DNA of 64,000 bases from CAZIKF01 sp964539825 (GCA_964539825.1 CAZIKF010000005.1:95533-159532); one strand, 5' to 3'; counted from the first letter of the stretch, positions 42,581 to 52,340 are shown. Made by a program: numbers and translations. Notes: generated by a model not told the origin, from the letters alone.

Positions 42581-43840
42581 TCAATGGAGTGAAAAATTTG
42601 GGATTGGAAGTCGTATATGGAAACAGGTGCCATCTCCGGGTATGGAGGTACATTTCACCTCGCCCTGGTGCCTCTCAACCGCGTCTCTCACAACCAGGAG
42701 TCCCAGACCGGTACCTTCCTTCTTCGTGGTGAAGAACTCATCAAAGACTTTTTGCGGCTCCTCCACCCCAGGACCATCATCCTGGACGGTTAAATGAAGA
42801 TCTGAGCCCAAGACCTTTCCAGTTATTCGTATCCTTACCAATTCATCTACCGCAGCCTCGCTTGAATTTCTCAACAGGTTCTCCAGCATTCGATAGATGA
42901 GATCGTGATTTCCTTCTATACGCACTGGTTCTACATCCACGGTCAATTCCATGTTTCCCAGATCTTCCTGACCCAAAATTTCGGCAATAATGTCTTCTAT
43001 CAGAATGATTTGGTCAAAGGGAAGGCTCTCCTTTCCAAAGACTAAAAGCGATGCAACAGTATGATCGATCCTTTTGATTTCCTTACCCATTTTTGAAAGA
43101 AGGTCCTGAGACTCCAAATCTCCCTCGTACATCTCACGCATCTCTTGCAATTGCAATCCAAGGATCCCCAGCGGATTCCGAACATCATGGGCTACACCTG
43201 CTGCCAGGGAACCAAATTGGGCCAATCTGCGGCTCCTTTCCGATTCTTCCTCTAGAGTTAGAAGTCTCTTTATCAAACCCCTGGCAAGAATCAGTACAGC
43301 GGAAAGCAGAGCCAGGAAAAAGAAGAATCCCAGGCTTAAAAAGTTTTCTTGAAGCCGGATTACCTGGGAGAAGGGAACAGCGAACACAGCCACTATAAAA
43401 CCAACCTGCTCCCCCCCTAGCTGAACCACTTTGTGCCTATGAAAGAAAGAGTCGGGAAGCTCCAGCTTCAGGGGATTGGAATGATTCTCCTCAAAGAAAA
43501 CACGGGAAACTTCGGTTCCCAGTAAAATTTTACCGATGGAATCAACCAAGACCAGAGATTTGAGTTCAAATCCACGTTCAATTCTTGATAATTCGCGGTA
43601 AAAGTGATTCCACACCAGTTCAGAACGAGCTTCGTTTTGAAAGAGACTTGGAAAAAGTTCGTGCCTTAGGAGGGTCTGTTCGAATTCTTCAAAGGATTTT
43701 CGAACCCTTTGCCTTGCAAAATCCTCAAGGAACGTACCTGTACGATTTACCAGGTAGAGGTGAAATCCTTCAAAGGATAGGAAAAGAAGACTAGAAAAGA
43801 GAAAGAAGATGAGGAAGACATTGCGATTCTTCCGATCCAT
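42581..43840 (-). CDS. Membrane-bound sensor histidine kinase
   Basis: The 419-residue kinase has two transmembrane segments (residues about 9-30 and 170-190) bracketing a periplasmic sensor region. HisKA (SLAAGVAHDVRNPLGIL, phospho-His) and HATPase_c (LLRNSSEAA, DDGPGVEEP, GTGLGLLVV) domains follow. No response regulator is adjacent. The start is 3 bases after the stop of the 78-residue secreted protein gene, and panB follows, so the four genes here may be one transcript. The signal is unknown. Confidence 0.9.
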   Translation of the reverse strand: MDRKNRNVFLIFFLFSSLLFLSFEGFHLYLVNRTGTFLEDFARQRVRKSFEEFEQTLLRHELFPSLFQNEARSELVWNHFYRELSRIERGFELKSLVLVDSIGKILLGTEVSRVFFEENHSNPLKLELPDSFFHRHKVVQLGGEQVGFIVAVFAVPFSQVIRLQENFLSLGFFFFLALLSAVLILARGLIKRLLTLEEESERSRRLAQFGSLAAGVAHDVRNPLGILGLQLQEMREMYEGDLESQDLLSKMGKEIKRIDHTVASLLVFGKESLPFDQIILIEDIIAEILGQEDLGNMELTVDVEPVRIEGNHDLIYRMLENLLRNSSEAAVDELVRIRITGKVLGSDLHLTVQDDGPGVEEPQKVFDEFFTTKKEGTGLGLLVVRDAVERHQGEVKCTSIPGDGTCFHIRLPIPNFSLH

Positions 43841-43843
43841 TCC

Positions 43844-44080
43844 CTAGCCCATTTTCTGGTGAAGCTCCATCCATTGATCAATCAGGAAAAAAATTCGATT
43901 TTTTTCGAACTTTTGTAATTGGTCCTTTTCCTTCATCGCTTCCAAGGTCTTAGCACTTTTTGATGGGGATTTTAACTGCTTAAGACTCACCGGTAAATTG
44001 CTAAGCGGCGTTCTCATGGAATGGACTGAACTATTTACAAAGATCACCAGAAACAGAATACCCAATATACGTATAGTCAT
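43844..44080 (-). CDS. Small exported protein, 78 aa
   Basis: A strong ribosome-binding site (AGGAGGT, eight bases upstream) precedes MTIRILGILFLVIFVNSSVHS, a signal peptide. The short mature part is Lys/Glu-rich and helical. The gene lies immediately upstream of the membrane histidine kinase, so it could act as an accessory periplasmic protein for it (inference). No family is recognised. Confidence 0.7.
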   Translation of the reverse strand: MTIRILGILFLVIFVNSSVHSMRTPLSNLPVSLKQLKSPSKSAKTLEAMKEKDQLQKFEKNRIFFLIDQWMELHQKMG

Positions 44081-44170
44081 ATCCCACCTCCTATCTAGTC
44101 CATCGAACGGTTGAGGGGGTATTAGTTCTAGTTTTAGGAAAGATTTTTCAAGAATCTCAAATAATTGAGC

Positions 44171-47100
44171 TTAAAGTCGGCTCAACTCACTGGCCCAAAA
44201 AAATCCTAGTACGGGATCTTTTAGGTTTTGGGCATGCTTAAGGGCTTCTTCCTTTAGCGATTGAGCTTCTTCAAGGGAGAGTTTTGAAGGCACGCTAAGC
44301 TTTTCCTGGGCATCCTTGAGGAATCTAAGAATTCCAGATTGATCAAGAGTCTCTCCAATCTGTGAGGCATTGGATCCTAATCCCTGGGTGGAATGATTGT
44401 TGACCATAGAAGTTGGAGGTACGAATTCTGTCTGTATGGCGGGCTCTATCACGGGCAACTCTTCCACAGCCCGGGTCAGGTCCTTGTGAAAAGGATCTTG
44501 GATTCCAGGATCAAGGGATTGATGCACTGGAGGAACAACCCTTTCAGTCGGAGTTGCATATCCTCCGGCACCTGGAGTTGCCAGACTTCCTCTGACCCCT
44601 CCCCTCATCAAGGTGGCAAGTTTTGAGTCTAAAAGCTCCTCAATCCTACGCTCTAGCCTTCCTACGTCAAATTGTGAGGATGATGGGGACCCACCGCTCC
44701 CCTCCTTGAGACTTAGCGATATTCCCTGCCCAACAACATTGTCTGGATCAAGAGATAAGAGTTGATTCAGAAAACCGGATAATTGGTCCACTCTTTTCAT
44801 TCTTTGCAAAAGCAGAACAATACGCTCCATTGTTTTTACGGGTTCTTCTGTCTGGGAGAGGCCCTGCTTATACTGTTCTAACGCGGCCTCCAATGAACCT
44901 TGCGCTTCAAGAATTTCGGCACGCATGAGCACTAAATTTGATTCCAAACCATATTTTTCTTCTATTTGTTTAAGGAGTTCCAACACCCGAACATGCTGGT
45001 CCAGCGACCGGTAAATCTCAGCACCAACACTTAGAAAATTTCTACTTTGAAGTCCCTCACTACACCCATGTTCAAAGAGCTTTTGAGCCAGGTCCAGTCG
45101 TGAAAAATCCTGGTATTGAGCCAACACACTAACCAAGAAGCCTTCTCTTTCTTCCAAAAGATTTAGTTCCCGGTAAAGTTTCGCGATACGGCCAACCATA
45201 TCCTCGTCGAGCGGGAGATATTCCCGCAATTCCAGACAAATTAGCAATTCATTGGCAGGTTGATTCTCCAATTGAGAAAGACATTCCATCTTCAGGCTTA
45301 TAACCGCCAGAGATTCCCCAATTTCTTTATGAATTTCACTAAGAACGTAGGTAGATGCCGAATTCTTTCCATCTAGACCTGTGTATTCACAATAGCCCAT
45401 CAGATCTGGAAGCAAATCTTTGTTTTCCAAAAACACCGTGGATAGTTTTTTCTTCAAATCTCGAAAATCACCCGAATTTCTAGATAAGTAAGTGTCCCAG
45501 TCACCCACGTTAAAGCTCTCTGCAGTTAGGCTCTCTGGTGACTGTCGTTTGGTTCCTATGAAGGTTTCTGGAGCATGAAGGTTTTTTGGAGTTTGAACGG
45601 ATTCCAAGGGGCCGTCGGAAGTCTTGACCATCTCCACTGAGGGTTGTACAAATCCATCTTCAAGTAAGTACGCTGATTCTTCCAGAGCTGATAAAAGACC
45701 TGCTGGTAGAGAATGCTGCTGAGGAGTTGATTCAGTTCTGCTCTTTTCTGAGGAGGAGTCCAGGGGAACATCAAGTTGATCCACGGGAATAAGTTCTGTT
45801 GTATCCGCAACCTTCAAAGGTAAACCAGCAGCAGGCTCTGACACTTCAAATTCTTTGTTGCGCTCCTCCATTTTTTCAATCAACTGCTCTTGCTCAATGA
45901 ACTGGGCAAGGTCTTTTTCATCTTCAGGTACCTCTTCCTCCAGGGTAGAGGTGAATGGATCCAGGGACTGTGTATCATCATCAGGAGTTTGCGAGGCGAA
46001 GTCTCCACCGAGATCGATCTCATCTGGTGAGGTTGAGCTGGTCTCACGGTCCTCTTCGTGATCGGATTCCAGGTCGATTCCCCCTTCGAGGGAGCTCAAG
46101 TCAAAGTCATCAGGACTTTCAGAATCTTCTTCTTCCTTCTCCTTCAATTCCGGAATAAAATTACTTTCACCCTCATCCTTTTTCTCCGTTGCCTTGAGTA
46201 CCGATTCTTCTTTTGGTTCGCCGTTGTCGTCGAGCTCCAAACCAGCTGAGAGATCTATTCCGCCAAAATCGGAGATCTCAATCCCTTCAGACTCATCAAA
46301 TGCTTCTTGAATCTCTATGGCTTCATCTGAGGGCTGCTCTTCAACTTCACTAGCTTCTTGTTGGGATTCATACTCCAGAGGTTCTTCTTCAGTATCAAAA
46401 CCAAAATCAATCGCCGATAGATCTTCTTGGGTATCATCCTGGGAAATTTCACTTCCATCTCTATCAGAACTCTCAAGCTCTGTGGATGAATCATCATCTA
46501 CCAGAGACTGTGTGCTCTCTTCTTCAAGAGAATCCTCCTCTCCCCCAAGATCCAGGTCAAAGCCAGAAAGGTCCGTGGAGAGTTCCTCTAAGGAGCTATC
46601 CGCATCAATTGCTTCCTCAACTGGTTGAGGTTCAGCATCTTGAACTTCAAGCGCGGATTCCTCTCCCTCAATGCCAAGGTCAATACCAGCCAGATCACCA
46701 GGGGACGCATCCAGAGAGATCTCTATTTCATCGTCCGTGCGGCCTGTCCCTTCTTCTTGAAGGCCATCCTCTTGGCCTCCTACAGAATCGAAATCCAGGA
46801 GTTCATCATAGGCTTGCTCCATGGGTGCCGGTATATCACCAACTCCCTCAGTCTCTTGCCCCGCCAGGGGATCTGCAGCATCAATCTCGAAACTTTGATC
46901 GACCATCTCCAAATCTGGATCAATTTCTAGGCTTTCCTCCGAGTAATCCTCAAGGGATAAACTATCTTCAAATCCTCCTCCAACTTCTTCTTGAGCATCG
47001 TCCTGCCCCTCCATTTCAAGGCTGGGCACCTCCTCCTCAATACCGGGATCAAAATCCAGGCTTTCTTCGGAGTAATCCTCAACGGATAAAGTGTCTTCAA

Positions 47101-48649
47101 ATCCCCCCGCAACTGCTTCTTGAGTATCGTCCCGCCCTTCCAATTCAAGGGTGGGCGCCTCCTCCTCAATACCGGGATCAAAATCCAGGCTTTCCTCGGA
47201 GTAATCCTCAAGGGATAAAGTGTCTTCAAATCCCCCGGCAACTGCTTCTTGAGCATCGTCCTGCGCCTCCATTTCAGGGGTGGGTGGCTCTTCCTCAATA
47301 ACGGGATCAAAATCCAGGCTTTCTTCGGAGTAATCCTCAAGGGACAAAGAATCTTCAAATTCACCCGCAACTGCTTCTTGGGGCGCAGATTCAATTTCAT
47401 CAAACTCGAGCGCGGGCTCCTCTTGTGCAACACCCGTTGGGGAGTCATGAATATCGTCTAAGGGCAGCTCAAAATCTGTAGTCTCATCTAGAGAAAGAAC
47501 ATCCTCTTCTTCAGTTTGGGATTCGGGCTCCTGAATCTCAGGGGATAACTGCTCCCCCTCTTGCTCTTCATTAAAATCTAAGACATCTTCCAGGTCCTCT
47601 TCTTCAGAAAATTCAGAAGATCCTTCTTCCATAGATACTGGAGGAGTCTCTTCGTCAGAGGAACCCAGGTCAAATTCTGGAACTTCCTCTATGTCTTCTT
47701 CTTCCGCCGGCTCATCTCCTTGGAAGTTCAGGTCAAAATCTGAGGAGTCATCGGTGGGCTCTGGCAGGGAAATATCAGAGGAGTCCTGCTCCAGGCTATC
47801 TTCCATTCCTGGAAAATCACTATCCAGCGAAAATTCCCCATCGCCAACCTCAGCGTCAATCTCAATGATATCAGGATCACCCAGGTCCCCAGGCTCCTCT
47901 TCGGCGTCAAAGTCGAGTGTAGGCTCCTCAAAAGCAGCCTCATCCTCATCTTCCATAATCGGCTCTATAGAGGATACTTCTACTTCACTTTCTTCAGCAG
48001 CCACAGGAACTGTATCTGACTCCGATATCACTGCCTCGGAGTCATCAATGGATTCCGCAATCTCCTCCACCGCGAGAATTTCCGAAGTTTCCATCCATTC
48101 AGAAACTGTATCCAGAGATTTGCCAACCACTTCCGCAACGGCAACCACTTCATTGGAGGCTGTATCAGGAAGGGGAGCTAAAGGACTTGGTTCCAAGTCT
48201 GGTATCGCCATCAGATCCGGTATTTCCACAGTGGGTGGCCCTGCGGCATCAAAAAGCGGAAATCCCTGTTCCTCTGATGATCCTGGATCTCCAAAGGCAG
48301 GGGGTCCCATCGCGGGTGGTGGACCCGCGTCATCAAAACTTGGTGGAGCCGAGGAGGGGGCCAGGGAAGGCACTTCTCCCGCTCCGGGACTGAATGGATC
48401 AAAGGCAGGTTCTGCCTGTTGGGGGATCTGTGGATCTGAACTCGAAGGTAAGGGCAGCCCGCCCGGCGCTATAGGTATTGGTTTATCGCCCGCGCTTGGA
48501 GGAGGGGCTGGCACCTGTGGAGGGGGGGAAGCCAGAGAAGGCGGTGAGTCACTGGCTACACCCAGTCCTTCCTCACCAAAGGGATTAAAGTCCCCATCCC
48601 CACCAAAGGGGTTAGCCTCTTCGTTTCTCATCCACTGCCCTTCAGACAT
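44171..48649 (-). CDS. Very acidic repeat protein with TPR-like C-terminal region, 1492 aa
   Basis: Residues 1-160 are Pro/Gly/Ser-rich (PFGGDGDFNPFGEEG). Residues about 160-1030 are extremely acidic with recurring hydrophobic patches (FDLDLGGEED, LSLEDYSEESLDFDP), including 43-residue tandem repeats. Residues about 1110-1380 are helical and TPR-like (LEAALEQYKQGLSQTEEPV). A Gly-rich linker and a short helical end close it. No signal peptide is present. The design recalls FimV-type or other acidic scaffold proteins, but homology is not shown. A strong promoter precedes it. Function unknown. Confidence 0.8.
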   Translation of the reverse strand: MSEGQWMRNEEANPFGGDGDFNPFGEEGLGVASDSPPSLASPPPQVPAPPPSAGDKPIPIAPGGLPLPSSSDPQIPQQAEPAFDPFSPGAGEVPSLAPSSAPPSFDDAGPPPAMGPPAFGDPGSSEEQGFPLFDAAGPPTVEIPDLMAIPDLEPSPLAPLPDTASNEVVAVAEVVGKSLDTVSEWMETSEILAVEEIAESIDDSEAVISESDTVPVAAEESEVEVSSIEPIMEDEDEAAFEEPTLDFDAEEEPGDLGDPDIIEIDAEVGDGEFSLDSDFPGMEDSLEQDSSDISLPEPTDDSSDFDLNFQGDEPAEEEDIEEVPEFDLGSSDEETPPVSMEEGSSEFSEEEDLEDVLDFNEEQEGEQLSPEIQEPESQTEEEDVLSLDETTDFELPLDDIHDSPTGVAQEEPALEFDEIESAPQEAVAGEFEDSLSLEDYSEESLDFDPVIEEEPPTPEMEAQDDAQEAVAGGFEDTLSLEDYSEESLDFDPGIEEEAPTLELEGRDDTQEAVAGGFEDTLSVEDYSEESLDFDPGIEEEVPSLEMEGQDDAQEEVGGGFEDSLSLEDYSEESLEIDPDLEMVDQSFEIDAADPLAGQETEGVGDIPAPMEQAYDELLDFDSVGGQEDGLQEEGTGRTDDEIEISLDASPGDLAGIDLGIEGEESALEVQDAEPQPVEEAIDADSSLEELSTDLSGFDLDLGGEEDSLEEESTQSLVDDDSSTELESSDRDGSEISQDDTQEDLSAIDFGFDTEEEPLEYESQQEASEVEEQPSDEAIEIQEAFDESEGIEISDFGGIDLSAGLELDDNGEPKEESVLKATEKKDEGESNFIPELKEKEEEDSESPDDFDLSSLEGGIDLESDHEEDRETSSTSPDEIDLGGDFASQTPDDDTQSLDPFTSTLEEEVPEDEKDLAQFIEQEQLIEKMEERNKEFEVSEPAAGLPLKVADTTELIPVDQLDVPLDSSSEKSRTESTPQQHSLPAGLLSALEESAYLLEDGFVQPSVEMVKTSDGPLESVQTPKNLHAPETFIGTKRQSPESLTAESFNVGDWDTYLSRNSGDFRDLKKKLSTVFLENKDLLPDLMGYCEYTGLDGKNSASTYVLSEIHKEIGESLAVISLKMECLSQLENQPANELLICLELREYLPLDEDMVGRIAKLYRELNLLEEREGFLVSVLAQYQDFSRLDLAQKLFEHGCSEGLQSRNFLSVGAEIYRSLDQHVRVLELLKQIEEKYGLESNLVLMRAEILEAQGSLEAALEQYKQGLSQTEEPVKTMERIVLLLQRMKRVDQLSGFLNQLLSLDPDNVVGQGISLSLKEGSGGSPSSSQFDVGRLERRIEELLDSKLATLMRGGVRGSLATPGAGGYATPTERVVPPVHQSLDPGIQDPFHKDLTRAVEELPVIEPAIQTEFVPPTSMVNNHSTQGLGSNASQIGETLDQSGILRFLKDAQEKLSVPSKLSLEEAQSLKEEALKHAQNLKDPVLGFFWASELSRL
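46900..47400 (-). repeat. 129-bp in-frame tandem repeat inside the acidic protein
   Basis: The marker GAGTAATCCTCA begins at 46941, 47070, 47199 and 47328, exactly 129 bases apart, giving four 43-residue units such as EAVAGGFEDTLSLEDYSEES. Units differ by scattered substitutions but not by indels, so the frame is kept. Confidence 0.9.
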
Positions 48650-48694
48650 CCGGAAGTTGGAAACTTGAGCAACCCCCGAAACCCCCTATTAAGA

Positions 48695-48723
48695 TTGTAT
48701 TCCATAGAGATTTTTCGGTCAAA
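48695..48723 (-). promoter_or_regulatory. Sigma-70 promoter of the acidic repeat protein gene
   Basis: On the minus strand TTGACC (48723-48718) and TACAAT (48700-48695) are separated by exactly 17 bases. It is the best consensus promoter in the window and leaves a leader of about 40 bases before the ATG at 48649. Confidence 0.65.
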
Positions 48724-48765
48724 GACAAAGCTTTTTTGACAAAGTGAATTATGGATTTTCACTGT

Positions 48766-49095
48766 TTATTGATCTGGAATGGCACTATTTTGTCCAAGTA
48801 TCTCTAAAATCTTCTCCAGGGAATCATCGGGCGAACTCTTATTTCTTTGAATTTTACCGCACTGGAGACACTCATGATGAATGATTGATTCCACCTGGGT
48901 AACATCTACAAAAACTGGCTTCATTAAACTACCGCATTCTGAAGACCGGTCTCCGGGATTCACATCTAAGTGCATCGAATACAGACACTGGTTGCAATGG
49001 TTCCTACAACTTCCATGCTGATGTTGTGGAACTTTGGCAGAGCAATGTAGGCAAGTGAACCCCTCATTGAGGTGAAGAAATCTCTTTTTCCTCAC
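48766..49095 (-). CDS. RNHCP-domain protein
   Basis: The 109-residue protein has paired CxxC zinc-type knuckles and the family block RNHCNQCLYSMHLD...PGDR...CGSLMKPV, and ends with HHECLQCGKIQ. RNHCP proteins are small putative zinc-binding proteins of unknown role. The start is GTG at 49095, overlapping the subtilisin stop by 32 bases, with GGAG nine bases upstream. Position 48 reads N where the family has P (RNHCP), a minor variation. Confidence 0.85.
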   Translation of the reverse strand: MRKKRFLHLNEGFTCLHCSAKVPQHQHGSCRNHCNQCLYSMHLDVNPGDRSSECGSLMKPVFVDVTQVESIIHHECLQCGKIQRNKSSPDDSLEKILEILGQNSAIPDQ

Positions 49096-50740
49096 TATCG
49101 TCTCCGGGGATCTCTGGCTCTGTTCCTGGGATTGATATGAACCTTATCCGCTTTAAAATCCTGCCTCGGAGGGGAGCAAATAGCTCCGGCTCAGAATTTG
49201 CCAATTTTTCCAGCTCATTAAGCCAGAGAACAAGGATGGGATTCCTTTCCTTGCTACTGGGTTGACTATGCTTTTCGGCAAATGCCAATAAGCCTAGCTC
49301 TACATTAATTAGTGATCTTTGAATACTGGGATCGCGTGTTTTCTGCCATTCAAGATAGAATCTTCGATAATAACGAAACCCAGACTTCCCTCCTTTGGAA
49401 AACTTGGAACGAGTCTTCTTTTTCATATGGGAATAGATCGTCTCAGAATCAGGCTTCCCCCAACCATGCCCTGTATCCCACCCTCGGGCTCCCAGGTCTA
49501 CGGCAGACTCTTTAAGTACCTCATAGACTTCCTGAAAACTCATATAGGGATCCATTTGTCTTAAGAGGGCGGTGAGTCCGGCTACGTAGGGTGTCGCCAT
49601 AGAAGTCCCGCTCATGGGACCAAGTAGTGTTTTGTTTCCAAATTTTTTCAGAGAATACACTCTGTAGCCCGGAGCCATGAAATCTGGCTTCTTACTCTTA
49701 GCCGTACCCATACCGCTAAAATAAGCTCGTTTGCTATCCTTCAGGGCACCTACGGTAATCACCTGGGAAGTAGAACCAGGAAAAAGAATCGAACCTTCCC
49801 CCTTTTTCCCATCATTACCGGCGGCAAAAATGGGAAGTATTCCCAATTCGGCCCACCTATTAAGGGCTTCTTCAAATAATTGGCGCGTGATGGGAAATTT
49901 TTGAGGAAAACCCCAGGAATTATTAATAATCGCAGGGTAATCATCGGTAGATGGGTCTCCATCCGGATCTACCATCCATTGCATTGCATTCAGAATTCTC
50001 GACGCGAATGCTTCAATTCTTTGCTGAACCTCCGTGGTCGAACCTGATTTTGAGACTGGTTCTAAAACCCTGGCAACAACCAGCTCAGATTCCGGTGCTA
50101 CGCCCAGAATCCGTTCTTTATAGGACCCTCCCGCCAGGGTTCCAGCTACGTGTGTACCATGCCCTACAGGATCAACTGGACCCGCCGCCGGTTTTGCTGT
50201 GAAATCTCGGTAGGCACTAATTCTTTTCCCAAAAGCTACGTGTTCAATAATACCGGTGTCTATGATTCCGATTTTTACACCCTGCCCGCGTAGGCCTTCA
50301 GCGTGGAGTGTAGATACACCTTTACGATTTTCATCTGAAAGAATCCCAGCACCACCAGAATCATCCGTGGACAGAACCACCTTTTCATCAGGGTAAATTT
50401 CTTCAACCCCGGCTATGAGTTTTAGTTTTTCAGTGTAATCAGAGCGGCAAACCACACTAGCTGAGTTGATCAACCACAGTTCATTGACTGAACGAATCGG
50501 GACTGATCGTGGAGCTCGCGGGCCGCTTAAAGATTTAGGCTCCAGGGATCGGAATGCCTTCAATAAGGGAGCGAGACTAGCCTTACCCTGTTCCTTGATT
50601 GAGCGAGTAATTCCATTTTTCCCAGGAGATCTGGGTGCCTGAACCTTTTTCATGCGCACGAGAAAACTCTGGTATAACCCATCCGCGAAGGAAGCGGAAC
50701 ACAACGCGAGACCAAGGAAGAGAACAAATTTACCAATCAT
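49064..50740 (-). CDS. Secreted subtilisin-like serine protease (S8)
   Basis: The 558-residue protein has a signal peptide (residues 1-19) and an N-terminal propeptide-like region (about 25-125). The S8 catalytic domain has Asp161 (GIIDTGI), His194 (GHGTHVAG), oxyanion Asn309 (AAGND) and Ser380 (SGTSMATP), so it should be active. The C-terminal 110 residues are a charged helical extension. It is probably secreted or periplasmic. It is the upstream partner of the RNHCP gene. Confidence 0.92.
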   Translation of the reverse strand: MIGKFVLFLGLALCSASFADGLYQSFLVRMKKVQAPRSPGKNGITRSIKEQGKASLAPLLKAFRSLEPKSLSGPRAPRSVPIRSVNELWLINSASVVCRSDYTEKLKLIAGVEEIYPDEKVVLSTDDSGGAGILSDENRKGVSTLHAEGLRGQGVKIGIIDTGIIEHVAFGKRISAYRDFTAKPAAGPVDPVGHGTHVAGTLAGGSYKERILGVAPESELVVARVLEPVSKSGSTTEVQQRIEAFASRILNAMQWMVDPDGDPSTDDYPAIINNSWGFPQKFPITRQLFEEALNRWAELGILPIFAAGNDGKKGEGSILFPGSTSQVITVGALKDSKRAYFSGMGTAKSKKPDFMAPGYRVYSLKKFGNKTLLGPMSGTSMATPYVAGLTALLRQMDPYMSFQEVYEVLKESAVDLGARGWDTGHGWGKPDSETIYSHMKKKTRSKFSKGGKSGFRYYRRFYLEWQKTRDPSIQRSLINVELGLLAFAEKHSQPSSKERNPILVLWLNELEKLANSEPELFAPLRGRILKRIRFISIPGTEPEIPGDDSEEKEISSPQ

Positions 50741-50801
50741 ATCTATTAGTATCTACGCAATAAAGAGGATGGAAGTTGCCGACCTGAGGTTGAGACTTGA
50801 T

Positions 50802-51332
50802 TCATTTCTCTTTCGCCCTTCTCTCGGAGGTCCCTAATTGGCCATGCTCAGCCAAAAAATCCTTTGCCTCATTGGAAACCATCGAGGAAGAATCTTCTCC
50901 CAGGGGCACTACAAGAGAATAGAATTCGCTTCTTCTTGAATAATCCCGCAAAAATACCAATGTCTGGTATCGATTATAGGAATATGCATCTTTCAGTGCT
51001 ATGGGAATGAGCCAATCCACGTTTTCCCCCGGCGAAAGGTAACACCCCTCCAGGGCTGCACGACGAAGCGAGGTGTCAGACTCTCTTAAAACCTGACCAA
51101 GAAACACATCCTCCGGCAGGCAGGTGAGTGCGCAATAACGCTCCATAGCAGCAGAACGCTGGTACCAATTTAGGTTTCTATCCAGAACAAAGCCTCGAAG
51201 AGACTCGTGATTCTTGCGTTTGAACTCTTCGAGAATTTCCCGGTCAACCTTCACGTATGAATAGTAGAAGAGTCCCCAGCATAGGAAGAGGAACAGCAAG
51301 ATTGCGGGTAAGATAAGGAGTGCCCTATACAA
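50802..51332 (-). CDS. Membrane-anchored HEAT-like protein
   Basis: The 176-residue protein has one N-terminal transmembrane helix (YRALLILPAILLFLFLCWGLFYY) and a helical body with HEAT-like pairs (SLRRAALEGCYLS, SNEAKDFLAEHG). The start is TTG at 51332 with AGGT five bases upstream. It diverges from flgA; the two -10 elements overlap. Function unknown. Confidence 0.6.
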   Translation of the reverse strand: MYRALLILPAILLFLFLCWGLFYYSYVKVDREILEEFKRKNHESLRGFVLDRNLNWYQRSAAMERYCALTCLPEDVFLGQVLRESDTSLRRAALEGCYLSPGENVDWLIPIALKDAYSYNRYQTLVFLRDYSRRSEFYSLVVPLGEDSSSMVSNEAKDFLAEHGQLGTSERRAKEK

Positions 51333-51347
51333 AATTACCTATAAAAC

Positions 51348-51355
51348 ACTATAAT
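51348..51355. promoter_or_regulatory. Overlapping divergent -10 elements (flgA and HEAT-like gene)
   Basis: TATAAT on the plus strand (51350-51355) and TATAGT on the minus strand (51353-51348) share four bases. The plus element ends 11 bases before the flgA ATG, leaving almost no leader. Confidence 0.4.
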
Positions 51356-51366
51356 TTGTATGAGTT

Positions 51367-52305
51367 ATGTTTTTCGTATTGTTCTTTCTGGTTCTACTCT
51401 TTCCCCGGGCTGATTGTCACTTCTTTCTGCTAAAGGAGCTTGAAGCACCCCCTGGAAGCCTCACTTTAGCACAACTTGGCCACCTTAGCTGCTCGGACCC
51501 CGGTACTCAAAAGGCATATAAAACCATAGCCGAAAAGATGAGATTAGCCACTATCTTTCCGAGCTCACCACCAATCCTATGGAATCGCGGTTACCTGCTA
51601 AAGAAGTGGGAACAGTTTCATCGCGAAAAACCCATCTTAATTGCGGGGGCACAGGAAATTCAAATTCGACCCTCCGCAGTGACAGTTAGCCGCGATGAGT
51701 TTCGAGCGCTAGTTGAAGAGGAAATCTTGAAGTCACTGCCACAAGACCTGGACTACAAAATCCAGATTAGAGATTTTCCATCCAAAATTGACCTACCTGG
51801 TGATCAGTACAGAATTGAGTTCCTCACCGATCGAATCTCAAGAGGCCATCTACGTGTGAAATTTTTCCATGAGGATCGTTTACTCAAACAATTCTTTCTG
51901 AACTTCAAGGTACTTACTCGGCAGGGAGTATTTAAGACTACAACCCCGCTAATGAGGGGAGAAAGCCTGGATCCAAAAAGGCTGCGAATTGAAGAGGAAT
52001 TCATATCTATCCAGGAACGTCCCCTATCAACCTCAAAATTTCTGGAAATTCCTGAGATGAAGGTGAAGAGAAATCTCCCCGCAGGCACGATTGTGAAAGC
52101 GCGGGATGTGGAGTTTAAGACCATAGTCAAGATCCGTCAAAGGCTCAAAGGCATTCTTAAAAATGGCTCTCTTAGAATCGACATGCAGGTCATCTCCCTA
52201 AGAAACGGGAAAAAGGGGGACTCCATAGAGGTACAGTCCCTTGATACGAAAAAGAAATTCCAGGCAATCGTTATCGATTCACGGACTGTTAAGCTCATTC
52301 TCTGA
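51367..52305 (+). CDS. flgA: Flagellar P-ring assembly chaperone FlgA
   Basis: FlgA is a periplasmic chaperone for the FlgI P-ring of the flagellar basal body. The 312-residue protein has a signal peptide (MFFVLFFLVLLFPRADC) and an N-terminal region that includes REEFR...EEEILKSLP-like helices. A C-terminal SAF/FlgA module follows: LMRGESLDPKRLRIEEEFIS, KVKRNLPAGTIVKARDVEF and the closing VIDSRTVKLIL. The order, SAF domain and size agree with the family, which is why I infer flagellation. No other flagellar gene is nearby. No clear ribosome-binding site precedes the ATG. Confidence 0.8.
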   Translation: MFFVLFFLVLLFPRADCHFFLLKELEAPPGSLTLAQLGHLSCSDPGTQKAYKTIAEKMRLATIFPSSPPILWNRGYLLKKWEQFHREKPILIAGAQEIQIRPSAVTVSRDEFRALVEEEILKSLPQDLDYKIQIRDFPSKIDLPGDQYRIEFLTDRISRGHLRVKFFHEDRLLKQFFLNFKVLTRQGVFKTTTPLMRGESLDPKRLRIEEEFISIQERPLSTSKFLEIPEMKVKRNLPAGTIVKARDVEFKTIVKIRQRLKGILKNGSLRIDMQVISLRNGKKGDSIEVQSLDTKKKFQAIVIDSRTVKLIL

Positions 52306-52340
52306 TCGAGAATAGTAGCTCAAAACCTCGATAACAAGAG

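Noticed and set aside
42513..42653. Longer PanB N-terminus
   Set aside because: It overlaps the kinase gene; GTG 42512 has a strong ribosome-binding site and gives the family length.
46486..47301. 271-codon Pro/Gln-rich plus-strand ORF
   Set aside because: It is a frame shadow of the acidic repeat protein; the tandem repeats keep it open by composition.
46900..47400. CRISPR-like array
   Set aside because: The 129-bp period is in-frame coding repeat without spacer-repeat alternation.
47691..48668. 325-codon Ser-rich plus-strand ORF
   Set aside because: It is a low-complexity antisense shadow of the acidic protein gene, whose promoter and frame are clear.
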